Origin: Marisa cornuarietis
Taxonomy: Eukaryota; Mollusca; Gastropoda; Architaenioglossa; Ampullariidae
Reading direction: 5' to 3'
Length of the DNA: 64,000 nt
NCBI GenBank assembly: GCA_004794655.1
Contig: SMMW01000535.1
Span: forward strand, 1,302,001-1,366,000
In this document: positions 37,262-54,662 of the stretch, piece after piece
Layout: every line of letters starts with the position of its first letter
Position numbering within the stretch: position 1 is the first letter of the stretch
Position numbers and translations under genes: made by a program
Notes under the pieces: generated by a model
The model's input: only the letters and a program-made list of their open reading frames with translations
The model's database searches: none
What the model was told of the DNA's origin: nothing

Positions 37262-38079
37262 GGCATGATATACACACGCACACATATACGCACAGACGCA
37301 CGCGTGTGTGAACTCACGTGAACACTGGTATTCTCATTCATGTTATTGAAGCGAAGCCATATTTCATTTCCGTAAAGGGAGGCGATTTTTCACTCGCAGA
37401 CAGGCCATGTCTTCGTGATCGACAGAGCGTGCAGAAAAAAGACTCGGCAGCTCTCGGTGGTGCACGCTACTCTCTCTGTCGAATGCCTACATTGCATCTC
37501 AAAGAAACCTTTCGTCATCAGCTTCGCTCAACTTACGCGCGCAAAAATCATTTTTGCTCGGAAATCAAAGTGCCTGGAAATTTGTTTTCTTCAGATTTTG
37601 AGAAGAGTCGACCTTTGGAAATAAAATGTTTTCTTAACAATGATTCTCTTTCAAACGGTTTTGTCTCGAACCTCTTGACGCTAATGAACTGATCTCGTAT
37701 GAACGAAGCCTGACACAAAGAGGGCTTCGGCGAAACGTTCCAAAATGCACAGGTTCCTTCGACACTGCCAAAAATATATATTACACGAAAAAGCTCATAG
37801 CGACAGGCAATTAAGTGTCTGTTTTAATTTTGTAATCTTCTCTCAATAAACTATAGGAATCTGCACGTCCGATCTGGAAAAGTTTTCAGAAAACACTTGA
37901 AAAGTTTTGTTTTCTCTTCGTCTTGTACTCTCCAGAGAGGTCAGAGTTTTAACAGGCATTGGATTTAGTTGCTGTAGCCAGATTGATTAAAGCATCTAAC
38001 CCGGATGATGGATTACTCAGTTTTCTTCTACACGTGCAAGCACTCACACATACGCACTCAGTTTTTTTCTCTCTCTAGT
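37258..38079. other. No supported gene
   Basis: A plus frame (37318-37692) of 124 codons spans this part, but a second frame (37415-37624) overlaps it. There is no domain and no splice or promoter support. Confidence 0.4.
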
Positions 38080-38515
38080 TGAATAAATACTTTAAGACTT
38101 TATTTATCCCAGACGGCAATTACAACAATTAACAATATCATAACACATTCATACGCGCTCCACCAAACAAACCCTCATACAATCATATGATTCAGGCTCG
38201 CAAATCATCTACATCCATTTGCACGCACTGTTTATAAGCCGAAACAAAGGACAGCTTCCCGTGGTTAGTTCTGCAAGAAATCGGCGGCCTGACAGAAGTG
38301 GACGACACTCTCCTGACAGGACCTGCCTGTGTTCCCATAGAATTGTAGACACTTTTACAAGTGTCTGCCTGTTAAACAGACTCTGAAGTCAGCGTGCGCC
38401 ATCCTAACAACTTTGGAGCAGGTGTATACCACACGATTCAAGCTGCTCTTGTCCTGCATTGGCAAACTGTTGTGAAATCAGATGAACAGCATAATCTGTA
38501 TATGGGATTTCTCAA
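38080..38515 (-). mobile_element. Decayed LINE 3' end (non-LTR retrotransposon)
   Basis: On the minus strand a broken frame reads MLFI-stop-FHNSLPMQDK, then SSLNRVVYTCSKVV. This matches the pattern after the reverse transcriptase in CR1/L2/Rex-like LINEs (W..NL....K..L.RVV..CSK..G). Further stops follow. About 250 bp on, it ends in GGGATAAATAAAGTCTTAAA with ...TATTTATTC. A GGGATCAATAAAGTAT-type terminus is, as I recall, typical of such LINE 3' ends. Only the C-terminal part of ORF2 and the 3' end remain, as expected of 5'-truncated copies. The clade is uncertain. Confidence 0.6.
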
Positions 38516-44231
<5,716 letters not shown>

Positions 44232-46290
44232 TCTGCTCTTTCTAAGGATTCATTTTGTCTTGATGACTGCTCGTCTAGCCTCTGTGTGTTCAGAGAAATG
44301 TGATTTTTTTTCAGTCCACTCTAAAACCTGACAGTGTGCGATGTCTGATGGCGATCTGCAGACTGTTGTATTAGACGTGCTGATGAAAGACCTTTTCGGA
44401 AAATGAGGTCGAAGTGTACATCGAAAAAGTAGCATCCCGTGTGCGAGTCAGTGACACAGATGGACCCTAATACTGTTTTCGTCCCATGAATAAATATCCA
44501 CGGTGATAGTATTTCCTACTCTCTGTCTCCCAATCTGTCTGCAGACGCGCCTAGAAATACCTACTTCATCAACGAAGTATTATGTTGGGACAGCAATGTG
44601 TTTATATATATATATATATGTGTGTGTGATGTGAACTCCTGTAATGTAGGTAATTACTGTCTATTTTCTGAGTTTGTAATCTCACAGCACTGTATTATGG
44701 GTAGTTAATAGCTGCTTTCTCCATCTTGCAGCATTGTGTTGTGGGTAGTTCAAAATGTTTTTCTTCATTCCAGTTTGTCGTGGCTTACTCAAAGCTGAGC
44801 TTCTTTGCATGTGTTTGTGAAACTGTTGTATCAATTGAATATCACTGGTGCTTGGTAGATGCAGTTGACTAAATTGCGCTGTAATTGAATCTTGACTGTC
44901 ACTCGAAAGCTATCAGTTGATTAGCTGGAAGCACAACGGACCCACAACCAGAGTATAAATTGTTAGATAACTGAGATTATTCAAAGAAATAAAATCTTCA
45001 AAAATCTGAACATTCCCTCCTCTCTCTAATTCGCTGCATCCTGGACACAATACCATTATCCCGTCACATCCGACGATTATTTCCAAGATGCATTCTTCGT
45101 TGTAACGACTACTGTAGCAATGTGAATTTTTAAGCATGCACCCGTAGATCTATATTCTAACGAAAGAAGACTACAGCAGATCCGAGATCTTCGGGCATAT
45201 GGTTATGAGACAGACTAACCAGGGGACCTACTTTTGTGATGTCTTGGTGTCTTTACTTCCTCCCAAAGCCAAGGTAAGACGCCATGTTCCAAGTCTTTCT
45301 ACCTCAAACGCTGCAAAGTTTTCACCCTGGAGAAGTATTTATGAAACGAGGGTAAGTCGTTATCCAGGGGAGAAAATGGAGATTAATGACGACTGTAGTT
45401 ATACCTCAATGTCCACACTCTGTGCCTGTTGCTTCATGTTACCTTACACAAAAGAATCTGTGCCACTTGTTTTTAAGCAAGGTCAAAGGGAGGGAAACGA
45501 CATCCTTGGAGTCTAGAAACCGTTTTATATAATTGCCGAATAACTGCTATTGTAATCAGCCACACTTAGCACAATTTCGCGTTGGACAGTTGTAATAATT
45601 TTAATAACCACTGTACATGGAATTCTAGGGTGAACTCTCTACAGAATGAGGTAGACTTAGATAGTACCTAGCACTGTAGACATTATTCTTCACTTGAGAC
45701 CATTAAGTAGAGACGCATCGAATACAGAGCCACAGTAGTACGTCAATTACTGGAAAAATTGTTGTGGATCATTCAGCCTCCGCTAGGTCCTATGTCTTCA
45801 GTTTTAAATGGACCATACTTGACAGTTTGGGTGCTAGAAAAAGCAGACGTTTCCTCTTTTAAATAACGTCTCAGAATTCTCCATAACATGGTGGAAAAAG
45901 AACCTGACATGACACTGTCAGCATTTCCTGGACTTCAGAGTGTCATTATTTCCTCGTCGAGTCCTAGCGAGAGTCGTCTAGTCACGTGCAACGAGCATGT
46001 GCCAAGCTTTTCTTCAGTCTCGAGTGTGTCTGGCGCCTTCTGTATTCGTCATCTTTACGCTAGCGAATGTAGGGAGAAGAAATCTTATTTATTTTAGATG
46101 AATACTATAGAAAAAAAGGACTTTCAATTTTCGGAAGACTTGCACTTCAAGGAAAGGCTTTCAAGAGGTTTAGGGAGACATGTGCATGTGGGCCTGCAAT
46201 TACCGAAGACCTCACCTATCTGTCTCTGCCATGTCTTTGAGAAAGTATTTTCGTAGGTTTTTTCCCCACCACAGTATTTTTGCTATAATG
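44232..46290. other. No supported gene
   Basis: Contains (TA)n(TG)n at 44602-44629 and a pair of 22-base near repeats (CAGCACTGTATTATGGGTAG and CAGCATTGTGTTGTGGGTAG, at about 44685 and 44730). The frames 45199-45516 and 45888-46097 have no recognisable domain. Confidence 0.45.
44602..44629 (+). repeat. (TA)n(TG)n microsatellite
   Basis: TA units followed by TG units. Confidence 0.93.
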
Positions 46291-47470
<1,180 letters not shown>

Positions 47471-47700
47471 ATTTATTTATTTATTTATTTATATTTATTT
47501 ATTTATTCCTTGGCCTGTACCAGTTCCCCGCAACTATCTGTCGGGGGAAACTGTGTGAAAAGGCTCATCACTTGAGTAGCTAGCAGCCGCGACACGGTGT
47601 CAACGACCTCACCCGAGAGTCGTGTCCGGTGCAAGAGGTTGTCTCTTAATTCCTTTATCGTACCTCCACCAGTAGGTGGCCATCTCGCCAGCAACGACAT
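47471..47700 (-). mobile_element. Possible (TAAA)-tailed retroposon
   Basis: On the minus strand a 65-codon frame with protein-like composition (RTRLSGEVVDTVSRLLATQ, then FTQFPPTDSCGELVQAKE) stops and runs at once into a TAAA-rich tail (the complement of the ATTT tract at 47471-47507). A coding end followed directly by (TAAA)n suits the 3' end of a LINE or SINE. I do not recognise the protein, and the 5' boundary is unknown. Confidence 0.3.
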
Positions 47701-47720
47701 GGTAGGTCAGAACGGATGTC

Positions 47721-48029
47721 TGCCCCTAAAGGTAAATCAAACTTTGCAGTGTTTTTAAGGATCGCGCGGGAAACATTGCTTACAATTCAGCATTGCAGCA
47801 CCTTCCTCCTCTCAAATAACAAAGGGGACTCGCAGATGGCATAAGAACACCCATGCAGATCATTATGGATGTAAAGCATCATGGCAACTAACGTTGACAC
47901 ATAGATACTGGTGGTAGCTGTAGTGGCTATCTCAGTAATTTTGCTCGAAGAAGCAGATGAAACGAAAGATCAACATGGATGTTCCCCTATATTAATTACA
48001 GTTGAAAACATTTTCCCTCTAACTACGAT
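47721..48029. other. No gene seen
   Basis: Unique sequence between the TAAA-tailed segment and SINE B copy 2. Confidence 0.5.
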
Positions 48030-48040
48030 ACTGTAAGAAA

Positions 48041-48287
48041 GGTAAAGGTCATTCCATAACCTGTTCAGGTCGTTGAGGAGTGAGGTGTTAGAGACCCCAC
48101 TTTTCTCGGGGCCAGCTTTTACATGAGGGTGGTGCCAATCTCCTAACCCTCTATGGAGTCAGGTACCCATTCCCGTCAGCTGGGTTGACTGGAGGAAGTT
48201 TGCTGCGCTTATCGGGAATTGAACCAGCGCACTCCATAACATCTCGGTTCGGACGCCAGCGCTCTAACCACTCGGCCATCCGCTTCC
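48041..48287 (-). mobile_element. SINE B, copy 2 (fuller copy)
   Basis: On the minus strand GGATGGCCGAGTGGTTAGAG begins a tRNA-Ser/Leu-like head with GCGCTGGCGTCCGAACCGAG. Box B lies in GGTTCAATTCCCGATAAGCG, followed by a unique body. Flanking sequences ACTGTAAG (48030-48037) and ACTGTATG (48288-48295) match at 7 of 8 and are a plausible TSD, though 3 bases separate the first from the element edge. The copy at 11894-12084 is the same family. The reliable core is the tRNA-like head; the body has no frame. Confidence 0.85.
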
Positions 48288-48295
48288 ACTGTATG

Positions 48296-49089
48296 TGTAT
48301 GTGTATGTACACTGTAATAAGAGAGTAATAGGGTCGAGCCTACTTTATTCCAGAATTCTGATTAGCTTTAGCTCGTGCAGGCTATGTTATCCCAAGCAAG
48401 CTCTTGCGTGTAATAGAACCGTGTTTTTTCCTAGCAAACCTTTGCTGGCCCCTTTTGAGCCTTGCACAAATCTCGCAAAGCCTCGCGTAAGGCTCGCAAA
48501 CCCAAAAAAGTGTGACTTATTGCAAGGTGTGACTCGCCTCTTATCCTCGAGACACTCTGGCTTTCACTCCCTCTATTCCTCCTTTCATCTGGCAGATCCT
48601 CCGTAAAGGTGTCATCACTACCTCTTTGTTTGCGTGACTCGTGACGAGTTCTGGGACATAGTCTTGATAACGACACTGCAGACCAGCTGCGTGGTGCTGA
48701 CGATGCTGGTCTTCACGCACGCGACAGTGTCTGTTGCAGAGACAGTCCGGGGGCTTGTCGTCTGCCCCGGGGATCTAGCTCGTGTCTGTCGTTTAATTAA
48801 CCTACCTTTTCTGCGGGAAAACCTTCACTGCTGGTTCTGGGCTCGGCTGCAGGAATATGTCGTTTGTCTTCATCGTGCACTCTAGGAGTTCACAGGGACA
48901 AGTTTGTACACAGAAGACGAAATACGGACGATTTTCCAACAAAGAACCAATTCCGCAAGCTGGCACTGCATCGAATCCCTTATAAAAATTATTCTTTTGA
49001 CAACGTTGATTTAAAGATTCTCCCAGGTGCTCCCTTTTGATAATGTTACATCTGCACTTTTGACCCTCACTGAAGATGACTTCTTAAGA
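48296..49089. other. No supported gene
   Basis: Contains GTATGT repeats next to the SINE and an overlapping pair of frames (48431-48885) without a domain. Confidence 0.45.
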
Positions 49090-49146
49090 CCCCCCCAAAA
49101 AAAACAAAAAAAAAAAAAAAACAAACAAACCAAACAAACAAATAAA
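49090..49146 (+). repeat. C run, poly-A and (CAAA)n
   Basis: CCCCCC, A-rich and CAAA units. On the minus strand this lies beyond the SINE A copy 2 tail and may be part of its T-rich 3' end or unrelated. Confidence 0.8.
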
Positions 49147-49189
49147 ATCTCGGCTCACCACTTCATAAATAAATGCCATACATAAGATG

Positions 49190-49332
49190 ACCTAAGGCTA
49201 TATCACGGCAAGGCAGCCAGCCCTGTAAGCAGATGCCACACGCAGAGAAAGAACAGCGTGCTCGAGACGAGAGCTGAAACCAGGACAGTCAACCTTGGTG
49301 ACAGGCGCTAACCGTTGCGCCACCGAACCTCC
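49190..49332 (-). mobile_element. SINE A, copy 2
   Basis: On the minus strand it starts GAGGTTCGGTGGCGCAACGG, with TTAGCGCCTGTCACC and a body matching copy 1 (CTGTTCTTTCTCTGCGTGTG, then GGCTGGCTGCCTTGCCGTG, then ATATAGCCTTAGG). After CCTTAGG it differs from the other copies and continues into an AT-rich tail of unclear origin, so the 3' boundary and TSD are unresolved. Confidence 0.85.
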
Positions 49333-51425
49333 CGAAGGCCTACAGAGGAAAAGTAGTAGTAAGAATATTAATCTGGACAAATTCAAAATTTTCACTTCTT
49401 GTCTTACGGCCTGTGCGTGTTAGTGTTACAGCTTGTTTTCAGGCTGTCTTCTGCACCAGACTTGACATGCGCTTAGAGTATATGACTGCAACTATTAATA
49501 TGCAAAAGTCACTTATAGTTACAACCCATTTTTTTAAAGATTAAATTTCTGAAATTCATGGCTATTGTGTACAAGTATAATGTGGTAATTTTAAGTGGGA
49601 CATAACATAGCCCACAATTAATTTACTATTAATTAATTAATTAATTTGATATCTAGACAGGAATTGTCAAACCGCTCATAAGTCAGTGACCACTTAGGTA
49701 CTTAAAGGGGGGTTTGTGACTTCTAGAGAAGTATTATGTGAGGTAGACGGCCATGAGTGGCTGGTAAGAGCCAAGTTGGAAGAATGGCGGGGTCTTGCTC
49801 CAGCGCAAGTGTAAACGTTGCATTGAAAGAACAGAAAGCACTGGGATCTCCTTTAGATGAGCCAAATTATTGCACGTATTTCGCATACTTTATATCTTAA
49901 TCAATCTTTTGTTGTGATATCTTTTACTTTGATTGACACGTCGTTAAGTCTTCTGTTCAGGGAAGAGAAGGGAGAGGATTCTCGTGAGCCATGTGGCGAG
50001 ATTTCAAGAGACTGGCGTGTAAGCATTGTACGTAAAGTTTCCCTGCAGGATCATGTGATCATGTTCACCTGGGTGGTTAGCGTTACATCATAGCGGTCAC
50101 CCATGTACCCAGTTCAGAAACATTGTAACAATAACACATCAAGGTGCCCAAAGACATTTTGCATCTCTGTTTTGTACCATACATTAAAGTGTCTATAAGC
50201 TCTGCTTACCCTGATCGCTCTCATGAAAAGGAAGTACGACAACTTATTTGGTGCGGCCTGGGAGTGGGGCTGTGTACGTGTTGAAATCAGCGTCTCCATT
50301 CCACACGTGTCCGAACTTTATGGGTACTTGTGTACGTGTGTAAGAAGGTGAAGTGAACGGTTATACAACCCAGCCAATCCACAGATATCATAAACCTGCT
50401 TTCTGTGGACACGAAGCAACAGGTGGCATATTCATGGCCGCCTGTCGTTTTTCTAGCTGGGAAGACAACCTGGCGTGGACTTTGTAGTGACAATGTGTGC
50501 AAGAGTGGGACCTTGTCACATCCCATCTATACTAGCCAGATTAGTTCTCAGTAGAACATGCAGCCAATTCCAGCTTTTCTTCTGCAGCACAGGAACTCTT
50601 TTTACGCTTAATAAATTATTGGTCACGATGTGCATTCTGGTGGCCGGAAAACGATTATGTATGAGAAAACCAGAAACGGCCCTAGCGCCGCGGTGTAGAG
50701 AAGGTAATCTCTCACTAACACCACAAGAGATGAAGACAGAAGTTGGGTTGAGGAGTGGGTAGCCTCCATGTAACCCTAAGCGGGGAGTTTACACGAATGT
50801 GCGAGCTCTAGGTTTTTATTAATTGCGAGTAGTGTTTCATCTTGAGTTCTCTTAATTGAGTTGAGATTATTGATCTTATTTACGCAAATTTTCAGTTCTT
50901 TACCCTAGTTCTTGACTATAAATTTCGATTGGTCAAAAAAGGCATTTCAATTTGATAGACCGCGATGAAATAATTTAACTGATTTACTTCGAGAGCTTCT
51001 TGACGAGGCATCATTGTCTTCACACAAAATTTAGCGACCTGGGGTTGGTTGTTTTAAGGCTACACAGTTTGTGATTACTTAGCTACAAGGGCAAGGAGAG
51101 AGAGGGGCGTTTGGGCAAACAACACAGACTTGAATTAGGTATTTTGGAGATGCCTGCTTGTCGTAAAATTAAGAAAACTTCTGTTTGTTTTCATCGATCA
51201 CATTGATGAACATTTTCAGCAGCACACAAAACCAGTTTTTTTTTTCATTCCTACTCCGTAATCAAGGATTTTGCGTCGAATGTCTCGTCATGTCGATGGT
51301 CGGGTCAACATTTTTCCGCTTCTGGAAAGGAACCGGCCTTAATTACTAAGCCCAAAGCTTCTGTAGACTTTATAATCAGGTGTTGATACGATAGACGATT
51401 ACTGTAGAGCCCCCAGCGAGGCGGA

Positions 51426-51445
51426 GGGTGGGGGGCGGGGGTGGG
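51426..51445 (+). other. G-quadruplex motif
   Basis: GGGTGGGGGGCGGGGGTGGG gives four G-runs with loops of 1-2 bases, a strong intrastrand quadruplex consensus. It lies in a local GC-rich island (GGTGGCGCGCAGTCGCGG) that could be regulatory, but no gene start is seen nearby. Confidence 0.7.
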
Positions 51446-51851
51446 TGGCGCGCAGTCGCGGAAGCAAGTTTGGAAGGAAAGATTTCCTTAAAACAAAGAA
51501 GGTTGCTATACAAAGAGTGTGTTACTTCATCTTAAAAATATTGCTCGTATAATGTTTTGAGTGAACACAAACCGTAATGTGAATAATTGTTTAGACGCCT
51601 GAATAAAGAGTCATAGGTGTCGCTACCTTTAACACTTGTAAAGAGCTGTGCCTTTATAAAGTATAATGTAGAGAAAACTAGTAGTAAAGGTTAGCCATCT
51701 TTCCTCTCTCAGCTTACTGAGCGTTCTGACACGTGACATTGAGCATGCTGCCACATCCGAAAACACGCATTCTCTGGGAAATTTGATTAATTGTTTAAAA
51801 ATAAAGCTTTCAGTTAACATTTTGAAGTTCTCTCTTCAATCCATGGTTTTA

Positions 51852-51885
<34 letters not shown>

Positions 51886-51886
51886 A
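51852..51886 (+). repeat. (CT)n(CA)n compound microsatellite
   Basis: CT units then CA units. Confidence 0.95.
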
Positions 51887-52812
51887 ATGCATACACTCAC
51901 GCACCCGCCCACGCAGAAGTAAACCAGTTACTGTTTTCTTTTTTCCGGGAAGCAGCTAAAGCCGGTCTTCACGCTTGTGATCGCAGAAGCGATTATACAG
52001 ACGGCTTTGGTAGGTTTTCTCCCTGCGGGTTTACATTCCATTATCTTATTTGTTCAAGTCGCATAATCCCTCTCTAATGCCGTTTGTTTACGACAGACGA
52101 CACATTCTGATAACATTTCAAAGAAAGTGAGATCAAAGAAAACCCAAGAGAGCAAAAGAGGTAAACGAGAGAAAGAAAGAAGGAAGGAAAACAAAGACAA
52201 CAAATGAAAAAGAAAAAAAACAACTGTGTTTTCTAGATGTTATATCCTGGCGTGGTTGACGTCGTTGCTGTTGAGTCCACTAACGGTGCGTGGGTGTATG
52301 GTGTGTGCAGACAAGACTGAGTTGTGTTGCCAGGAGACGTTGACGCACACAGTGCAACTCGCAGCAGGAGTTAGTGGGATTCTCCTGCTCACGAAATGCT
52401 TATGAGTTCAGACAAAGGTGATGGCACTTGATGATTTTGTTTCTCCGGCAACATTATCTTTTAAAATTCTCACTTAAGTTTTCAACACAGCTCTGCAAAT
52501 GTAAAATAAAAGAATATATTAAAGTCGAATCCCGGTGTCTAATTGTATTCGTCCCGGAAATTTTTCTTTAACAAATCCTTGAAAATGCAATCACGATTTT
52601 CACAAATTAAATGGAAAAGCAAGTCAACTGGTAAGTTGGATTTAAATGATGGCTACTCACGCTCCGAACAAATTTCCGGTAGGAAAACTTTTTACTTGCA
52701 ATCGTGTCTAAAACACATTTCTGAAGCTGTCTAAGTAGGACCCATTGTTGTGTTGTCCAGTGACATCGTATTTCAGGGCTGTTAGTTTTCGGAGCGAGAT
52801 TCATCAAAACGA

Positions 52813-53000
52813 TTTTTTTTAAATTGGTGTTTTACGCCGAGCCAGCAACTAAGATTATATCACGGCAAGGCAGCCAGCCCTGTAAACAGATGCCACATGC
52901 AGAGAAAGAACAGCGTGCCAGAGACGAGAACTGAACCCAGGACAGCCAACCTTCACTGTATTGGTGACAGACGCTAACCGTTGCGCCACCGGACCGCCTC
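52813..53000 (-). mobile_element. SINE A, copy 3 (complete, with TSD)
   Basis: On the minus strand it starts GAGGCGGTCCGGTGGCGCAA and carries CGGTTAGCGTCTGTCACC and box-B-like TGGGTTCAGTTCTC. A small AATACAGTGA insertion precedes the body relative to copy 1. It ends GCTCGGCGTAAAACACCAAT in a T-rich stretch of the plus strand (its A-rich tail). The flanks CATCAAAACGA (52802-52812) and CATCAAACAACGA (53001-53013) are a TSD differing by two bases. The 141-codon minus frame across it is chance. Confidence 0.9.
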
Positions 53001-53013
53001 CATCAAACAACGA

Positions 53014-54590
53014 TGACATCCGTGATTTAGAGATGCGCTTTAGCACAGTGATGACAAGTTTAACGACATGCAAAATACGGATGTGAACGTGAATGTGACA
53101 GTCTAGCTCCTGCATGCTTCCAAATGGCAATAGTATTGTGAAAGTAGTTGTCGGACCAAAAACCTTTGCAGCCATGACAGCGTCCTTCGGAATTTTATTG
53201 GCAGTAGAATGTGTACAGCTCATCGCACACAGACGAAGCCAGTAATCCGCATGCTCCCTGCTTTTACAAAGGCAGGACACAACCAGGACAAATCTGTGTA
53301 CATATCATGTAAGTTATGCCTTTCTCAAAAATTACAAGTTTTCCATGCTTTTTGCAGATTGCAAGCCATAAACCATGCTCTTACTTGGCGGTAAGCAAAT
53401 CTGCTAAAAGTTTCGCAGCATCTCACGACACTTTTCTCGTCACATGGGTCCGCCACTAAACACCTGTCACCACTTTAGCTCTGCTCGACACCTTTTTTCT
53501 CCACTGGGTTAACCTACGTCACGGGTTAGAGTCAATTTGTTTTCTTTCGCGAAAGAGTCTGCAAGTCTGAGTTGCCCTATGATATGATTTGGACTTAATT
53601 GCAAGTAAACGATCGTGATGCGACCCAACATTTAATCATACGTGATTAAGAGCTTCAGTATCTAACATTTCAGTCCAGCTAACCATTCGACTAGCATTTC
53701 CCTTTAACTGACACTAAACGACTGAATAAAGTTAAAAGATGGGGCTATATTTATCTGATAAAATGAACGCGAAGGCCATGGATGGAGGCCAAGGTGACAT
53801 TTACTTTAGGATGGGGATGGAGTCTTCCTCCAAACTAATAGCAACTTTGATGATGAAAATATTTTTTTGCCTAGTTTCTAACTAAAGGCTCGTATGTCGA
53901 TATATAAGGATTCCATCTTAAATTCAATGCGACTGGATTTTTTCATATCAATTTTCTAAGATGTTTGTTATAGGGTCTAAAAGCAGCTAATGATATTTAA
54001 AAAAAATCTCATTTGCTAGTATGAGAAATCAACTAGCGAGAGTTCATATAGCGAAGTTTGATTGTCTACCAAGATGGCAGATTTGATGCTTTGTGTATGC
54101 TAACTTTAATGAACTGACCGCTTCCTTTGTTAGTTCGCTTTCTTTGATTTTTATTATTTTATTTATTTTGCTACTTTTTATTTTCTTTTGGTTTTGATTT
54201 TTTACGTTTATGAATGACAATAACGTGTTTTTAAAAGTTTTCAAATGATCCACATGAGACAGCAAATAACACTAAATTAGTTTCCATTGAATCTCTCAAG
54301 TGGATAGGAAAAATATATTTAATTTGTCAGAAAGCCTAAAGAACAAAGTCTGCGTGAGAATTCGCAAAACCCGGAGAGTGACAGGCAGGGGTTAGGACTG
54401 ATCCTGGATGTGAAGTTCTGGGAAACTTTCTCCACACGACATACAGTCTGGCAAATCTCTGGCACTATATTATCGGTCTTAATTTTGAGTATAAAAGTCT
54501 GCCTTAAAAGTTCTCTCGTCTGGCGTGAAAAAACCGCATTGGTCTTACAAAAATCCCAGTCACTGAAAAAAATTTAAAAAGCCATCCAGC
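53014..54590. other. No supported gene
   Basis: AT-rich; one minus frame (54044-54265) is Lys/Ile-rich without a domain. Confidence 0.5.
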
Positions 54591-54662
54591 AATCTGCAAG
54601 GACATCAATCAGTCGATAGTTTGTGTATAGCACTTATTAGTAAAGATCAATTCGTTCTGTAT
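54591..54662 (+). repeat. 72-bp dispersed direct repeat, copy 1
   Basis: Matches 56894-56965 at 67 of 72 positions. It starts AATCTGC and contains TCGATAGTTTGTGTATAGCA and CTTATTAGTAAAGATCAATT. Sequence on either side diverges. Confidence 0.85.

Larger units (their letters stand above)
49341..52801. other. No supported gene
   Basis: Contains a TTAATTAA-type AT tract (49628-49648), a G-quadruplex motif (51426-51445), a (CT)n(CA)n tract (51852-51886) and a purine run near 52150-52220. Several short frames lack support. Confidence 0.5.

Noticed and set aside
52855..53280. 141-codon minus-strand frame
   Set aside because: About a third overlaps SINE A copy 3. The rest has no recognisable domain.
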